From assembly GCF_006542665.1 (NCBI RefSeq), contig NZ_AP019735.1, forward strand, positions 248,001 to 312,000: a stretch of DNA of 64,000 bases. The letters run 5' to 3'. Source of the DNA: Alistipes communis. GTDB taxonomy: Bacteria; Bacteroidota; Bacteroidia; Bacteroidales; Rikenellaceae. Made by a program: the position numbers and the translations under genes. The notes below the pieces were generated by a model that saw only the letters and a list, made by a program, of their open reading frames with translations, made no database searches and was not told the origin of the DNA. Each line of letters opens with the position of its first letter. Within the stretch, counting starts at the first letter, position 1. This document shows, in pieces, positions 51,843 through 60,710 of this stretch.

Positions 51843-54800
51843 CTAATATTCCATTTTCGAGAGCCGCTGATAACCGGCGTAACGCCACTTGGCATTCTCC
51901 TCGGCTGCCTCGAACAACTCCTCGGCCTCGGCCGGGAAGGTCTTCAACAGCGAAGTGTAGCGCACCTCCTTCATCAGGAACTCGCGGAACTTCGACCAGT
52001 CGGGCTCCTTCGAATCGAGCACGAAGGGATTCTTGCCCTGCTCGGCCAGTTCGGGATTGTAGTGCCACAGGTGCCAGTAACCGCAAGCTACGGCCTCCTT
52101 GCCGACGGTCTGCGTGCGCGTCATGCCGCCCTTGATACCGTGGTTGATACACGGCGCATAGGCGATCACGAGCGACGGGCCGGGATAGGCCTCCGCCTCT
52201 TTGAGCACGTTGAAGAGCTGCATCTGCGATGCGCCGATCGAAACCTGCGCCACGTAGACGTAGCCGTAGGTCATGGCCATCGCACCGATGTCCTTCTTGC
52301 GGATGCGTTTGCCGCTCGACGCGAACTTCGCCACGGCACCCACCGGCGTCGCCTTGGACGACTGACCGCCCGTATTGGAGTAGACCTCCGTGTCGACGAT
52401 CAGGATATTGACATCCATACCCGACGCCAGCACATGATCCACGCCGCCGTAACCGATGTCGTAGCCCCAGCCGTCGCCGCCGATGATCCACTGCGACTTC
52501 TTGACCAGCAGGTCTTTCATCGCCAGAATCTCCTTGCAGGTGTCGCAGCCGCAGGCCTCCATCATCGGGACGAGCCGTGCCGACACCTCGGCCGAACGCG
52601 CCGACGAACCGCGCGCTTCGATCCACTCCTTCATCACGCCTTTCAGCTCGTCGGAGCACTTCGTGCATTCGGCGATCGCCCGCTCCATGAGGTGCTGTAT
52701 CTTGTCGCGCTGCTTCTCCACGCCCACGTGCATACCCAGACCGAATTCGGCATTGTCCTCGAAGAGCGAGTTGGCCCACGCCGGGCCCTGTCCCTGCGCA
52801 TTGGTGCAGTAGGGAGTCGAAGGCGCCGAACCCGAGTAGATCGACGTACAGCCCGTAGCATTGGCCACCATCATCTTGTCGCCGAAGAGCTGCGTAATGG
52901 CCTTGATGTAGGGCGTCTCGCCGCAGCCGGCGCAGGCTCCCGAAAACTCGAAGAGCGGCTGCGTGAATTGCAGATTCTTGACCGAACGGGTCTTGTCGAC
53001 CGCATCGCCCTTGTAGCCCACCTTCTCGTTGCAGTACTCCCAGTTCTTCTGCTGATCGAGCTGCGATTCGAGCGGTTTCATCACCAGCGCCTTCTGCTTG
53101 GCGGGGCAGACGTCCACGCAATTGCTGCAACCCGTACAGTCGAGCGGCGAAATCTGGATGCGGAATTTGTACTCCTTCGTCTCGCCCAGGCCCTGCTTCC
53201 ATGCTACGCCCGATGCGGCGGCCTCCTCGTCGGTAGCCAGGAACGGACGGATCACGGCGTGCGGGCAGACGTAGGCGCACTGGTTGCACTGGATACAGTT
53301 GTCGATCTGCCACTCCGGCACGTTCACGGCGATGCCGCGTTTCTCCCACGCCGCCGTACCGTTGTCCCACGTACCGTCCTCACGGCCGTTGAAGGCCGAA
53401 ACGGGCAGCAGGTCGCCTTTGAGAGCGTTGATCGGATCGACGATGCTGCGCACGAACTCGGGACGCTTCATGTCCACGCCGTGCGACGCCTCCTTCACCT
53501 CGATCCCTGCCCACTCGGCGGGCACTTCGACCTTCTCGACCAGCTTGCCGCCGGCGTCGACGGCCGCATAGTTCATGTTGACGATATCCTCGCCCTTCTT
53601 GCCGTAGGTCTTCGCAATGGCCTTCTTCATCTCCTCGACGGCCTTGTCGAAGGGAATCACGCCGGCGATCTTGAAGAACGCCGACTGCATGATCGTATTC
53701 GTGCGCGAACCCAATCCCAGCTCGGCGGCGATCTTCGTGGCGTTGATGATATAGAAATTGATCTTGTTCTTGGCCAGATAGACCTTCATATGATCGGGCA
53801 GCGTGCGGCAGGTCGTCGCAGCGTCGTGCACCGAGTTGAGCAGGAACGAACCGCCCGCCTTCAACCCTTTGAGCACATCGTACTTATCGACGTACGACGG
53901 CACGTGGCACGCCACGAAGTCGGGCGTCGTGACCAGATAGGGCGACGTGATGGGCAGGTCGCCGAAACGCAGGTGCGACGAGGTGTAACCGCCCGATTTC
54001 TTCGAATCGTAGGAGAAATAGGCCTGGCAATACTTGTCGGTCGTGCCGCCGATGATCTTGATCGAGTTTTTGTTGGCACCCACCGTGCCGTCGGCGCCCA
54101 GTCCGAAGAAGAGCGCCTCGAACGTACCGGGCTTGGCCATCGAGATCTCCTCGCCCACGGGCAGCGAACGATTCGTCACGTCGTCGACGATGCCCACCGT
54201 GAACTGGTTCTTCGGTTCGCCGGCTTTCAGATTCTCGAACACGGCGAGCATCTGCGCCGGCGTGGTGTCCTTCGACGAGAGACCGTAACGGCCGCCGATG
54301 ATGAGCGGTTTGCGCTCGGCGGGAATCTCCTTGCACGTGGCGAACGCCTCGACCACGTCCAGATAGAGCGGATCGCCGTTGGCTCCCGGCTCCTTGGTAC
54401 GATCCAGCACGCAGATGCGCTTCACAGTCTCGGGCAGCACGGCGCCGAGGTATTTCACCGAGAAGGGACGGTAGAGGTGTACGGTCACCACACCCACCTT
54501 CCCGCCGCGGGCGTTCAGGTAGTCGACCGTCTCTTTGAGCGTCTCGGTCACCGAACCCATCGCCACGACGACATGCTCGGCATCCTCCGCACCGTAATAG
54601 ACGAAAGGCTTGTAGTCGCGGCCCGTGATCGCGGAGATCTCGCGCATCGCCTCGGCCACCATGTCGGGCACGGCGTCGTAGAACTTGTTCGCGGCCTCGC
54701 GCGTCTGGAAATAGATGTCGGGATTCTGGGCCGTACCGCGCGTCACGGGGTGCTCGGGGTTGAGCGCACGGGCACGGAACTCTTTCAGCGCGTCGCGGTC

Positions 54801-55388
54801 GAGCATCGCCGTAAGGCGCGCCTCGTCGATCAGCTCGATCTTCTGGATCTCGTGCGAGGTGCGGAATCCGTCGAAGAAGTGGAGGAACGGCACGCGCGAT
54901 TTGAGCGCCACGATGTGCGCCACGCCCGCCAGATCCATCACCTCCTGCACCGACGAGGTAGCCAGCATCGCGAAACCGGTCTGGCGCGTGGCCATCACGT
55001 CCTGATGATCGCCGAAGATCGACAGCGACTGCGCGGCCAGCGCACGCGCCGAGACGTGGAACACGCCCGGCAACAGCTCGCCCGAAATCTTGTACATATT
55101 GGGAATCATCAGCAGCAGACCCTGCGATGCGGTGAACGTCGAGGTCAGCGCGCCGCTCTGCAACGAACCGTGCACGGCACCCGCGGCACCGGCCTCCGAC
55201 TGCATTTCGACGACCTTGACCGTCTCTCCGAAGATGTTTTTGCGACCCTGGGCCGCCCACTCGTCGACCAATTCCGCCATGGTCGACGACGGCGTGATGG
55301 GATAGATTGCAGCCACCTCCGAAAACAGGTAGGCGATGTGTGCCGCAGCATAATTTCCATCACAGGTGATAAATTTTTTCTCTGCCAT
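51843..55388 (-). CDS. nifJ: pyruvate:ferredoxin (flavodoxin) oxidoreductase
   Basis: A 1181-residue fused PFOR that converts pyruvate and CoA to acetyl-CoA, CO2 and reduced ferredoxin. Domain order is standard: N-terminal TPP pyrimidine-binding domain (AAHIAYLFSEVAAIYPITPSS), domain II, the gamma-type domain (FFGLGADGTVGANKNSIKI), a two-cluster ferredoxin domain (CIQCNQCAYVCPHAVI and CTGCSNCVDVCPAK), and the C-terminal TPP-diphosphate domain (GDGWGYDIGYGGVDHVLASG and DTEVYSNTGGQSSKATP). Its ferredoxin would feed the Rnf complex, and its acetyl-CoA the AckA route. A -7 box lies 66 bp upstream. Confidence 0.97.
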   Translation of the reverse strand: MAEKKFITCDGNYAAAHIAYLFSEVAAIYPITPSSTMAELVDEWAAQGRKNIFGETVKVVEMQSEAGAAGAVHGSLQSGALTSTFTASQGLLLMIPNMYKISGELLPGVFHVSARALAAQSLSIFGDHQDVMATRQTGFAMLATSSVQEVMDLAGVAHIVALKSRVPFLHFFDGFRTSHEIQKIELIDEARLTAMLDRDALKEFRARALNPEHPVTRGTAQNPDIYFQTREAANKFYDAVPDMVAEAMREISAITGRDYKPFVYYGAEDAEHVVVAMGSVTETLKETVDYLNARGGKVGVVTVHLYRPFSVKYLGAVLPETVKRICVLDRTKEPGANGDPLYLDVVEAFATCKEIPAERKPLIIGGRYGLSSKDTTPAQMLAVFENLKAGEPKNQFTVGIVDDVTNRSLPVGEEISMAKPGTFEALFFGLGADGTVGANKNSIKIIGGTTDKYCQAYFSYDSKKSGGYTSSHLRFGDLPITSPYLVTTPDFVACHVPSYVDKYDVLKGLKAGGSFLLNSVHDAATTCRTLPDHMKVYLAKNKINFYIINATKIAAELGLGSRTNTIMQSAFFKIAGVIPFDKAVEEMKKAIAKTYGKKGEDIVNMNYAAVDAGGKLVEKVEVPAEWAGIEVKEASHGVDMKRPEFVRSIVDPINALKGDLLPVSAFNGREDGTWDNGTAAWEKRGIAVNVPEWQIDNCIQCNQCAYVCPHAVIRPFLATDEEAAASGVAWKQGLGETKEYKFRIQISPLDCTGCSNCVDVCPAKQKALVMKPLESQLDQQKNWEYCNEKVGYKGDAVDKTRSVKNLQFTQPLFEFSGACAGCGETPYIKAITQLFGDKMMVANATGCTSIYSGSAPSTPYCTNAQGQGPAWANSLFEDNAEFGLGMHVGVEKQRDKIQHLMERAIAECTKCSDELKGVMKEWIEARGSSARSAEVSARLVPMMEACGCDTCKEILAMKDLLVKKSQWIIGGDGWGYDIGYGGVDHVLASGMDVNILIVDTEVYSNTGGQSSKATPVGAVAKFASSGKRIRKKDIGAMAMTYGYVYVAQVSIGASQMQLFNVLKEAEAYPGPSLVIAYAPCINHGIKGGMTRTQTVGKEAVACGYWHLWHYNPELAEQGKNPFVLDSKEPDWSKFREFLMKEVRYTSLLKTFPAEAEELFEAAEENAKWRYAGYQRLSKMEY

Positions 55389-55453
55389 ATCAATAGACTT
55401 GAAAATTGTTAATTTTCAGCATTTTACACACATACATGCGCGCAAGACTGATG

Positions 55454-55461
55454 CAAAGGTA
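55454..55461 (-). promoter_or_regulatory. -7 box of the PFOR gene
   Basis: TACCTTTG on the minus strand, 66 bp before the PFOR start; no TTTG at standard spacing is visible. Confidence 0.6.
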
Positions 55462-55542
55462 TAAAATTCCCCCAAGAGTACCCAGCATTTTTTGCGTTAG
55501 TTTTTTAACAGTCGGAATGTTATTCTTTTCACACTCCGCCCG

Positions 55543-55574
55543 GTTGTTTTCTCCGCCGAAATCCTCTATCTTTG
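55543..55574 (+). promoter_or_regulatory. promoter of the M16 peptidase pair
   Basis: GTTG (55543-55546), 20-nt spacer, TATCTTTG (55567-55574). It gives a leader of about 95 nt that contains a degenerate copy of the thiL-type repeat. Confidence 0.8.
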
Positions 55575-55594
55575 CACTTGGAGAATTCCGGCCC

Positions 55595-55655
55595 GATAGG
55601 CGGCGTTCCAGCAGAAAAACGCATCGGATTCTGCACGCGACTTGCACTATCTCCG
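55595..55655 (+). repeat. degenerate copy of the thiL promoter repeat
   Basis: GATAGGCGGCG, then GCAGAA, ATTCTGCAC and CTTGCACTATCT follow in the same order as in the repeat at 26284-26480. The -7 position reads TATCTCCG rather than TATCTTTG, so this copy has probably lost promoter activity. Confidence 0.75.
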
Positions 55656-55671
55656 CCTCAAACCCCACACG

Positions 55672-56910
55672 ATGATACCGTACAAACGACATACCCTTTC
55701 CAACGGGCTGACGGTGGCCGTCAACCGCGACCGCCAGTCGAAACTCGCGGCCGTAAACATCCTCTACAAGGTCGGGGCGCGCAACGAAGATCCCGCCCGC
55801 ACGGGCTTCGCGCACCTGTTCGAACACCTCATGTTCCGCGGCACGCGCGACGTGCCCGATTTCGACCTGCCGGTGCAGATGGCCTGCGGCGACAACAACG
55901 CCTTCACCAATAACGATTATACGGACTTCTATATTACCTTGCCGAAGGACAATATCGAGACGGCCCTCTGGCTGGAAGCCGACCGCATGACCGGACTCGA
56001 CATCTCGCCCGAAGCGCTCGAAACCGAAAAACGGGTCGTCATCGAGGAGTACAAGCAGCGTTATCTCAATCAGCCCTACGGCGATCAGGGAATGCTGCTG
56101 CGTTCGCTGGCCTATACCCTCCACCCTTACCGCTGGGCTACGATCGGGCTTACGCCCGACCATGTGGCCCGCGCGACGATCGACGAGGTGCGCGCCTTCT
56201 ACCTCCGCTGGTACCACCCCTCGAACGCCATTCTGTCGGTCTCGGCCGACATCGACGAAGAGCGGGTCTTCGAACTGGCTGAACGCTACTTCGCCCCGAT
56301 CGCCTACACGCCCTCCGCAGCCGGCCCGCTGCCCGCCGAACCCGAACAGACGGCCGAACGCAGGCTCGAAGTCGAGCGCGACGTACCGGCCACGGCGGTG
56401 ACGGTCGCCTACCCCATGGGCGACCGCCTTTCGCGGGATTTCTATCTGGGCGACATGGCCTCCGACATCCTGTCGGGCGGCGATTCGGCACGGCTCTACG
56501 AACGGCTCGTCAAGCGCGACCGGCTCTTTTCGAGCGTCAACGCCTACATCACGGGCGACGTCGATCCGGGGCTTTTCGTCCTCACGGGGCACCTGCTGCC
56601 GGGACGCACCGTCGAGGAGGCCGAAGAGGCCTTCGCCCGCGAAATCGAGGAGATGCAAACCCTCCCCGCGAGCGACTACGAGATCGAAAAGGTGAAGAAC
56701 AAGTTCGAAGCGAACGCCCTGTTCGGCGAGTTGAACGTGATGAACAAGGCGATGAACCTGGGTTACTACGAAATGCTCGGCGATCCCGGCCTCGTCAACC
56801 GCGAGGTGGAGCTCTACCGCTCCGTCACGGCGGCCGAACTGACCGACTTCGCGCGTCGCACCTTCCGCGCCGCACGCCGTTCCACCCTTATCTACCGCGC
56901 GACACGATGA
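55672..56910 (+). CDS. M16-family zinc peptidase, catalytic partner
   Basis: A 412-residue pitrilysin-type peptidase. The inverted zinc motif is HLFEH (His48, Glu51, His52) in GFAHLFEHLMFRG, with the third ligand expected in VIEEYKQRYLNQ. The start MIPYKRHTLSNGLTV is the usual opening; there is no signal peptide, so it is cytoplasmic. YHPSNAILSVSADID is also typical. The next gene, overlapping by 4 bp, encodes the non-catalytic half, as in two-gene M16B systems. Substrates are probably short peptides. Confidence 0.94.
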   Translation: MIPYKRHTLSNGLTVAVNRDRQSKLAAVNILYKVGARNEDPARTGFAHLFEHLMFRGTRDVPDFDLPVQMACGDNNAFTNNDYTDFYITLPKDNIETALWLEADRMTGLDISPEALETEKRVVIEEYKQRYLNQPYGDQGMLLRSLAYTLHPYRWATIGLTPDHVARATIDEVRAFYLRWYHPSNAILSVSADIDEERVFELAERYFAPIAYTPSAAGPLPAEPEQTAERRLEVERDVPATAVTVAYPMGDRLSRDFYLGDMASDILSGGDSARLYERLVKRDRLFSSVNAYITGDVDPGLFVLTGHLLPGRTVEEAEEAFAREIEEMQTLPASDYEIEKVKNKFEANALFGELNVMNKAMNLGYYEMLGDPGLVNREVELYRSVTAAELTDFARRTFRAARRSTLIYRATR

Positions 56911-58178
56911 AACAACCGCAACTCACCACTCCGTCGGACATATCGCTCCACGAACCCCTCCACCGCACGCTCCCCAACGGCGTGACGATCCACACGCTCT
57001 GCGCCGCGGAATTCGAGGTCGTGCGCGTCAGCTTCGTCTTCCGCGCCGGCTCGGCGCAGCAGCGCAAAGCGTTCGTCGCCACGTCGACGGCCAACCTGCT
57101 GAGCGAGGGGACGCGCGACATGACCTCGCAGCAGATCGCCGAACAATTCGACTTCTACGGCTCCTATTTCGACGTGAACGTCGACCGCGACTACGTCTAC
57201 ATCAGCTTCTGTTCCCTGTCGAAATATTTCCGGCAGACGCTCGCCGTCGCCGAACAGATCCTGCTTCACCCCCTCTTTCCCGAAGAGGAGGTCGCCTCCT
57301 ACCGCGAAAAGCGCAAGCAGCGGCTGCGCATCGAGCGCATGAAGGTCGAGACCGAGGCCCGCGAAGCCTTCGCCCGCGCGCTTTTCGGCCCTGCGCACCC
57401 CTACGGAATAACATGGCCCGAAACAGCCTACGACGACCTCACGCGCGACGACCTGCTCGATTTCTACGCACGCCACTATACCGCCCGCAACTGTTTCGTG
57501 GTGTGCAGCGGCGCAGCCGACGCGGCCGTCGTCGACGCAGTGGCCGAGGTGGCCGGACAGCTGCCCGCAGGCGCCGACCGCGCCGCAGAACCGTTCCCGC
57601 CGGCAGTCACGACGCCCCATGTCGCAGTGCCCCACGCAGGGGCCGTGCAGTCGTCGATCCGCATCGGCCGGCTGCTCTTCGGCCGCAACCACCCCGATTA
57701 CGTCGGGATGCAGGTGGTGGCGATGCTGCTGGGCGGTTATTTCGGGTCACGCCTGATGCAGAACCTGCGCGAAGCGAACGGGTTCACCTACGGCGTGGTC
57801 GCAGCGATGGTCAACCTCGAACGCGAAGGCTACCTGGCCGTCGCGACGCAGGTAGCGCGCGACGCGACCGAGCAGGCGCTCGCAGAGATCTACCGCGAAA
57901 TCGAACGGCTGCGCACGGAACCCGTCGCCGAGGAGGAGCTGTCGCTGGTGCGCAACATGATGACGGGCGAGATGATGCGTATTCTCGACGGGCCGTTCGG
58001 CATCGCCGACGTCACGATCGAAAACATCCTCTGCGGCCGACGCAACGACGTCGTGAGCGAGAATCTGCAACGCATCCGCGCCATTACCCCCGCCGAGGTG
58101 CAGCGGCTCGCCGTGAAATACCTGCCGCGCGAAGCGCTGGTCACGGTCGTGGCGGGAGGACCGGAAAGCGTCCTCTGA
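56907..58178 (+). CDS. M16-family peptidase, non-catalytic partner
   Basis: A 423-residue M16 homologue without the HxxEH zinc motif; the equivalent region reads FVATSTANLLSEGTRDM. It keeps the Arg/Tyr-type substrate stretch GGYFGSRLMQNLREANGFTYG, which in M16B heterodimers completes the active site of the partner. It starts inside the upstream stop (ATGA, 4-bp overlap), giving equal expression. No signal peptide. The pairing with the catalytic subunit is inferred from family precedent. Confidence 0.93.
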   Translation: MKQPQLTTPSDISLHEPLHRTLPNGVTIHTLCAAEFEVVRVSFVFRAGSAQQRKAFVATSTANLLSEGTRDMTSQQIAEQFDFYGSYFDVNVDRDYVYISFCSLSKYFRQTLAVAEQILLHPLFPEEEVASYREKRKQRLRIERMKVETEAREAFARALFGPAHPYGITWPETAYDDLTRDDLLDFYARHYTARNCFVVCSGAADAAVVDAVAEVAGQLPAGADRAAEPFPPAVTTPHVAVPHAGAVQSSIRIGRLLFGRNHPDYVGMQVVAMLLGGYFGSRLMQNLREANGFTYGVVAAMVNLEREGYLAVATQVARDATEQALAEIYREIERLRTEPVAEEELSLVRNMMTGEMMRILDGPFGIADVTIENILCGRRNDVVSENLQRIRAITPAEVQRLAVKYLPREALVTVVAGGPESVL

Positions 58179-58233
58179 CGGGACGCCGGCAGTTCGGCCG
58201 CCGCCATCCGATTCCGGCCCGACGGAGCCGGAA

Positions 58234-58265
58234 TTTGCTTTTCCGGACGAAATGCGTTATTTTTG
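58234..58265 (+). promoter_or_regulatory. promoter of the three-repeat lipoprotein gene
   Basis: TTTG (58234-58237), 20-nt spacer, TATTTTTG (58258-58265): an exact consensus, 54 bp before the ATG. Confidence 0.9.
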
Positions 58266-58319
58266 TCTTCGTCCCGCAGGGACTTTTCGGAAAGTTAGGT
58301 TTTTAATAAAACGATTGCA

Positions 58320-59705
58320 ATGAAAAAATTTTTCTGGTTGCTGGCAGGACTCGCAGCGGGTCTTGCGGCAGGGTGCAGCGACGACGCGAACGAGGGGGGG
58401 GGTACTGACGGCCCCGCGCCCATCCCCGAACCCGAACCGCTGAGCCAGCTCACGGCCGACGTCTCATTCACGCCCCAAAGCGCGAAACTCGTCCGCGAAG
58501 CGGCATTCGACAAAGAGGGAGGCGAGGGATACTTGCTCACGCTCACCGACGCCGAAGGCGCCGAAATCCGCGTCGCGCTCCGTGCGGACGAAGGCGCTTC
58601 GCCGTTCGGTCGGTACGACTTCTCGCGTGCGAACGACTGCGTGCCGGGGTCGAACGACGGCGCCGACGCGGCGACGGGCAGCTGGTACTACGCCTCGCAG
58701 AAAGCCGTCGCCCCGATCGTGGGCGGCGTGCTGGATCTGAGCCGCGTACCGGGCAACAAACCCTCCGATACGAGTTACCGCGTACAGGTCGCCTTCGAGG
58801 ACGACCATTCGCCCGCCTTCGGAATCACGGCCGTCTATTCGGGAGCGATGACGCTCGAAGGGGTCGACGCCACGCCCGACGCGACGACGACCTACTGCTA
58901 CGCGGGCGCCTCGGGATTCTACGCCGACGACGGCTACAACTCGTGGGGCATCGACTTCGACAACGCCGACTTCACGCACCTGCTGAGTATCTTCGAATTC
59001 AACGTCGCACCCGACGCCACCGAGCAGGACGGAATCCCCGCCGGCATCTACACGATCACCGAAGACTACGCTCCCAACACCGTCACATGGGCGACCTACG
59101 ACGAGGAGATGACCTACCTCTCGACAGGAACGGTCACCGTCGAACGCGACGGGGAGGAGTACAAGGTCACGGTCGACGCCGTCGACGAATACGACGCTCC
59201 GTTCAAGGCCGATTTCGCAGGACAGATCTACTACGAAAACACCTCCGAGCAGGCCTCGATCTCACCCCGCGAGGTCTACGTGGTCTGCTACGGCGAGAAA
59301 GACGGACTGACCAACTGGTACATCACGCTCGTCGACCGGGGCTATCTCACCACGCGCGACGCCGTTGGCAACTGCTACTACGGCTCGATCCTCCATTTCG
59401 ACCTGCGCAGCGACGCGGCCAACGATTACGCAGACGGAGTGCCCGAAGGCACGTTCGCCGTACGGAACGGACAGTCGGGCGTGGGCATCTGGGGCGGCGA
59501 CAACGCCGCATGTACCTCGTTCCTCGCCGAATATTTCAGCGGTTCGCCCGCGATCGGCAAGCTGACGGAAGGCAACGTCACGATCGCGCGCGACGGCGAG
59601 TGGTACGAAATCTCGTTCGACGGGCTGACCCTCGCAGGAAGCGATCAGACATCGCTCACGGGAAGCTACGAAGGGCGCGTGCAATACATCGACGCACGGG
59701 AGTAA
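58320..59705 (+). CDS. uncharacterised lipoprotein with three repeated beta domains
   Basis: A 461-residue lipoprotein (lipobox AAGC, Cys19) I cannot name. After a Gly/Pro-rich linker the protein seems to hold three related domains of about 130 residues. The common plan is a first strand pair (YLLTLTDAEG; NSWGIDFDNADF; NWYITLVDRGYL), a GxF/Y turn (GRYDFSR; GIYTITEDY; GTFAVRNG) and a final hairpin (TVTVERDGEEYKVTVD; NVTIARDGEWYEISFDG) leading to a G-x-I/V-x-Y strand. It is probably surface-exposed. Nine G at 58394-58402 lie just after the lipidated Cys. It has its own promoter and terminator. Confidence 0.8.
   Translation: MKKFFWLLAGLAAGLAAGCSDDANEGGGTDGPAPIPEPEPLSQLTADVSFTPQSAKLVREAAFDKEGGEGYLLTLTDAEGAEIRVALRADEGASPFGRYDFSRANDCVPGSNDGADAATGSWYYASQKAVAPIVGGVLDLSRVPGNKPSDTSYRVQVAFEDDHSPAFGITAVYSGAMTLEGVDATPDATTTYCYAGASGFYADDGYNSWGIDFDNADFTHLLSIFEFNVAPDATEQDGIPAGIYTITEDYAPNTVTWATYDEEMTYLSTGTVTVERDGEEYKVTVDAVDEYDAPFKADFAGQIYYENTSEQASISPREVYVVCYGEKDGLTNWYITLVDRGYLTTRDAVGNCYYGSILHFDLRSDAANDYADGVPEGTFAVRNGQSGVGIWGGDNAACTSFLAEYFSGSPAIGKLTEGNVTIARDGEWYEISFDGLTLAGSDQTSLTGSYEGRVQYIDARE
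58394..58402 (+). repeat. G9 homopolymer near the 5' end of the lipoprotein gene
   Basis: Nine G read as the end of Glu and Gly-Gly-Gly (protein NEGGGTD, about residues 24-30), a few codons after the lipobox Cys. One-base slippage would truncate the protein early. Confidence 0.95.
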
Positions 59706-59727
59706 GCCCTTCGACACTTTATGGAAA

Positions 59728-59757
59728 AACGCCTTCGAACCGTGGTTCGAAGGCGTT
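59728..59757. terminator. bidirectional terminator between the lipoprotein gene and rsmA
   Basis: Perfect 14-nt arms (AACGCCTTCGAACC and complement) around GT, with A and T runs at the ends, between convergent genes. Confidence 0.92.
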
Positions 59758-59775
59758 CTTTATCCGGCCGGCCGA

Positions 59776-59784
59776 GGGGGGGGG
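59776..59784. repeat. G9 homopolymer 2 bp beyond the rsmA stop
   Basis: Nine G on the plus strand (C on the rsmA strand), between the terminator and the rsmA stop codon. Confidence 0.95.
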
Positions 59785-59786
59785 AG

Positions 59787-60578
59787 TCAGCCCCCGATCC
59801 GCTGCTCCACCCACTGCGTGAGCGCCACGAAATCGGCCACCGACAACTGTTCGGCGCGCTGCGAGAAAAAGGGATGCTCCGCCCCGCCGAAATCGCCGAA
59901 GGCGGCGCGTAGCGAATTGCGCAGCATCTTGCGCCGCTGACCGAACGAAGCCTTGACCACGCGCACGAACAGCCGCTCGTCGCACGCCAGCCGCACGACG
60001 CCGTTGCGGCGCAGGCGGATGACGGCGCTTTTGACCTTGGGCGGCGGGTTGAAGACCTTCTCCCCTACCGTGAAGAGGTACTCGATGTCGTACCACGCCT
60101 GCAACAGCACCGAGAGGATGCCGTACTCCTTCGATCCGGGCGGGCAGGCGATCCGCTCGGCCACCTCGCGCTGGATCATGCCCACGCACTCGGGGACAAG
60201 GTCGCGATGCTCCAACACCTTGAAAAAAATCTGCGAAGAGATGTTGTAAGGGAAATTTCCGATCACACGCACTCCGTCGGGAAACAACGCGCGCAACTCC
60301 ATGCGCAGGAAATCGCCCGCCATGAGCCGCGGCGTAAATTCGGGATAGTGGGCACGGAGGTAGTCGACGCTCTCGGCGTCGATCTCGGCGCCCCACACGA
60401 CGATGTCGCTGCGCCGCAGCAGGAACTGCGTCAGCACGCCCATGCCGCATCCCACCTCCAACACCGGCGCCGGCGCCTCGGCCGTACCGCCCGACAGGGC
60501 GTCGCAGATTTTGCGCGCTATGTTCAGATCGACCAGAAAATGCTGGCCCAAAGCCTTTTTCGCCCTGACTTCACCCAC
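59787..60578 (-). CDS. rsmA: 16S rRNA dimethyladenosine transferase
   Basis: A 263-residue KsgA/RsmA methyltransferase that dimethylates two adenines near the 3' end of 16S rRNA. It begins VRAKKALGQHFLVDLNIARKI, with the SAM motif VLEVGCGMGVLTQFLL. The active-site motif is NFPYNISSQIFF (N-F-P-Y). The C-terminal domain shows VGEKVFNPPPKVKSAVIRL. Length is standard. A TACCTTTG -7 box lies on the minus strand at 60629-60636, divergent from the TIR gene. Confidence 0.98.
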   Translation of the reverse strand: MGEVRAKKALGQHFLVDLNIARKICDALSGGTAEAPAPVLEVGCGMGVLTQFLLRRSDIVVWGAEIDAESVDYLRAHYPEFTPRLMAGDFLRMELRALFPDGVRVIGNFPYNISSQIFFKVLEHRDLVPECVGMIQREVAERIACPPGSKEYGILSVLLQAWYDIEYLFTVGEKVFNPPPKVKSAVIRLRRNGVVRLACDERLFVRVVKASFGQRRKMLRNSLRAAFGDFGGAEHPFFSQRAEQLSVADFVALTQWVEQRIGG

Positions 60579-60628
60579 TCGGCAATCGTTTTACGGAATC
60601 CGGCGGCGCACCGCGCGCCGCCGCACGG

Positions 60629-60636
60629 CAAAGGTA
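60629..60636 (-). promoter_or_regulatory. -7 box of rsmA
   Basis: TACCTTTG on the minus strand, 50 bp before the rsmA start, in the gap shared with the TIR gene; no clear -33 element. Confidence 0.55.
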
Positions 60637-60654
60637 ACTATTTCGACGCGATTA

Positions 60655-60686
60655 TTTGCGGCGACGGCACTTTTTTATTAATTTTG
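60655..60686 (+). promoter_or_regulatory. promoter of the TIR-Sel1 gene
   Basis: TTTG (60655-60658), 20-nt spacer, TAATTTTG (60679-60686): a full consensus match 24 bp before the ATG, so the gene can be expressed alone with a leader of about 20 nt. Confidence 0.85.
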
Positions 60687-60710
60687 GAACCTGTAACACC
60701 ATTCATCGTC

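Noticed and set aside
52062..55412. 1116-codon open frame opposite the PFOR gene
   Set aside because: Same kind of shadow: His/Arg/Leu-rich, no domain, fully antisense to a well-defined enzyme.
59740..59757. tRNA T-arm (GTGGTTCGAAGG)
   Set aside because: It is the right arm of the terminator hairpin at 59728-59757; no anticodon or acceptor stem surrounds it.
60207..60710. 168-residue upstream extension of the TIR protein
   Set aside because: It is antisense to rsmA and spans the promoter at 60655-60686; TIR domains start at the YDIFISYRR position.
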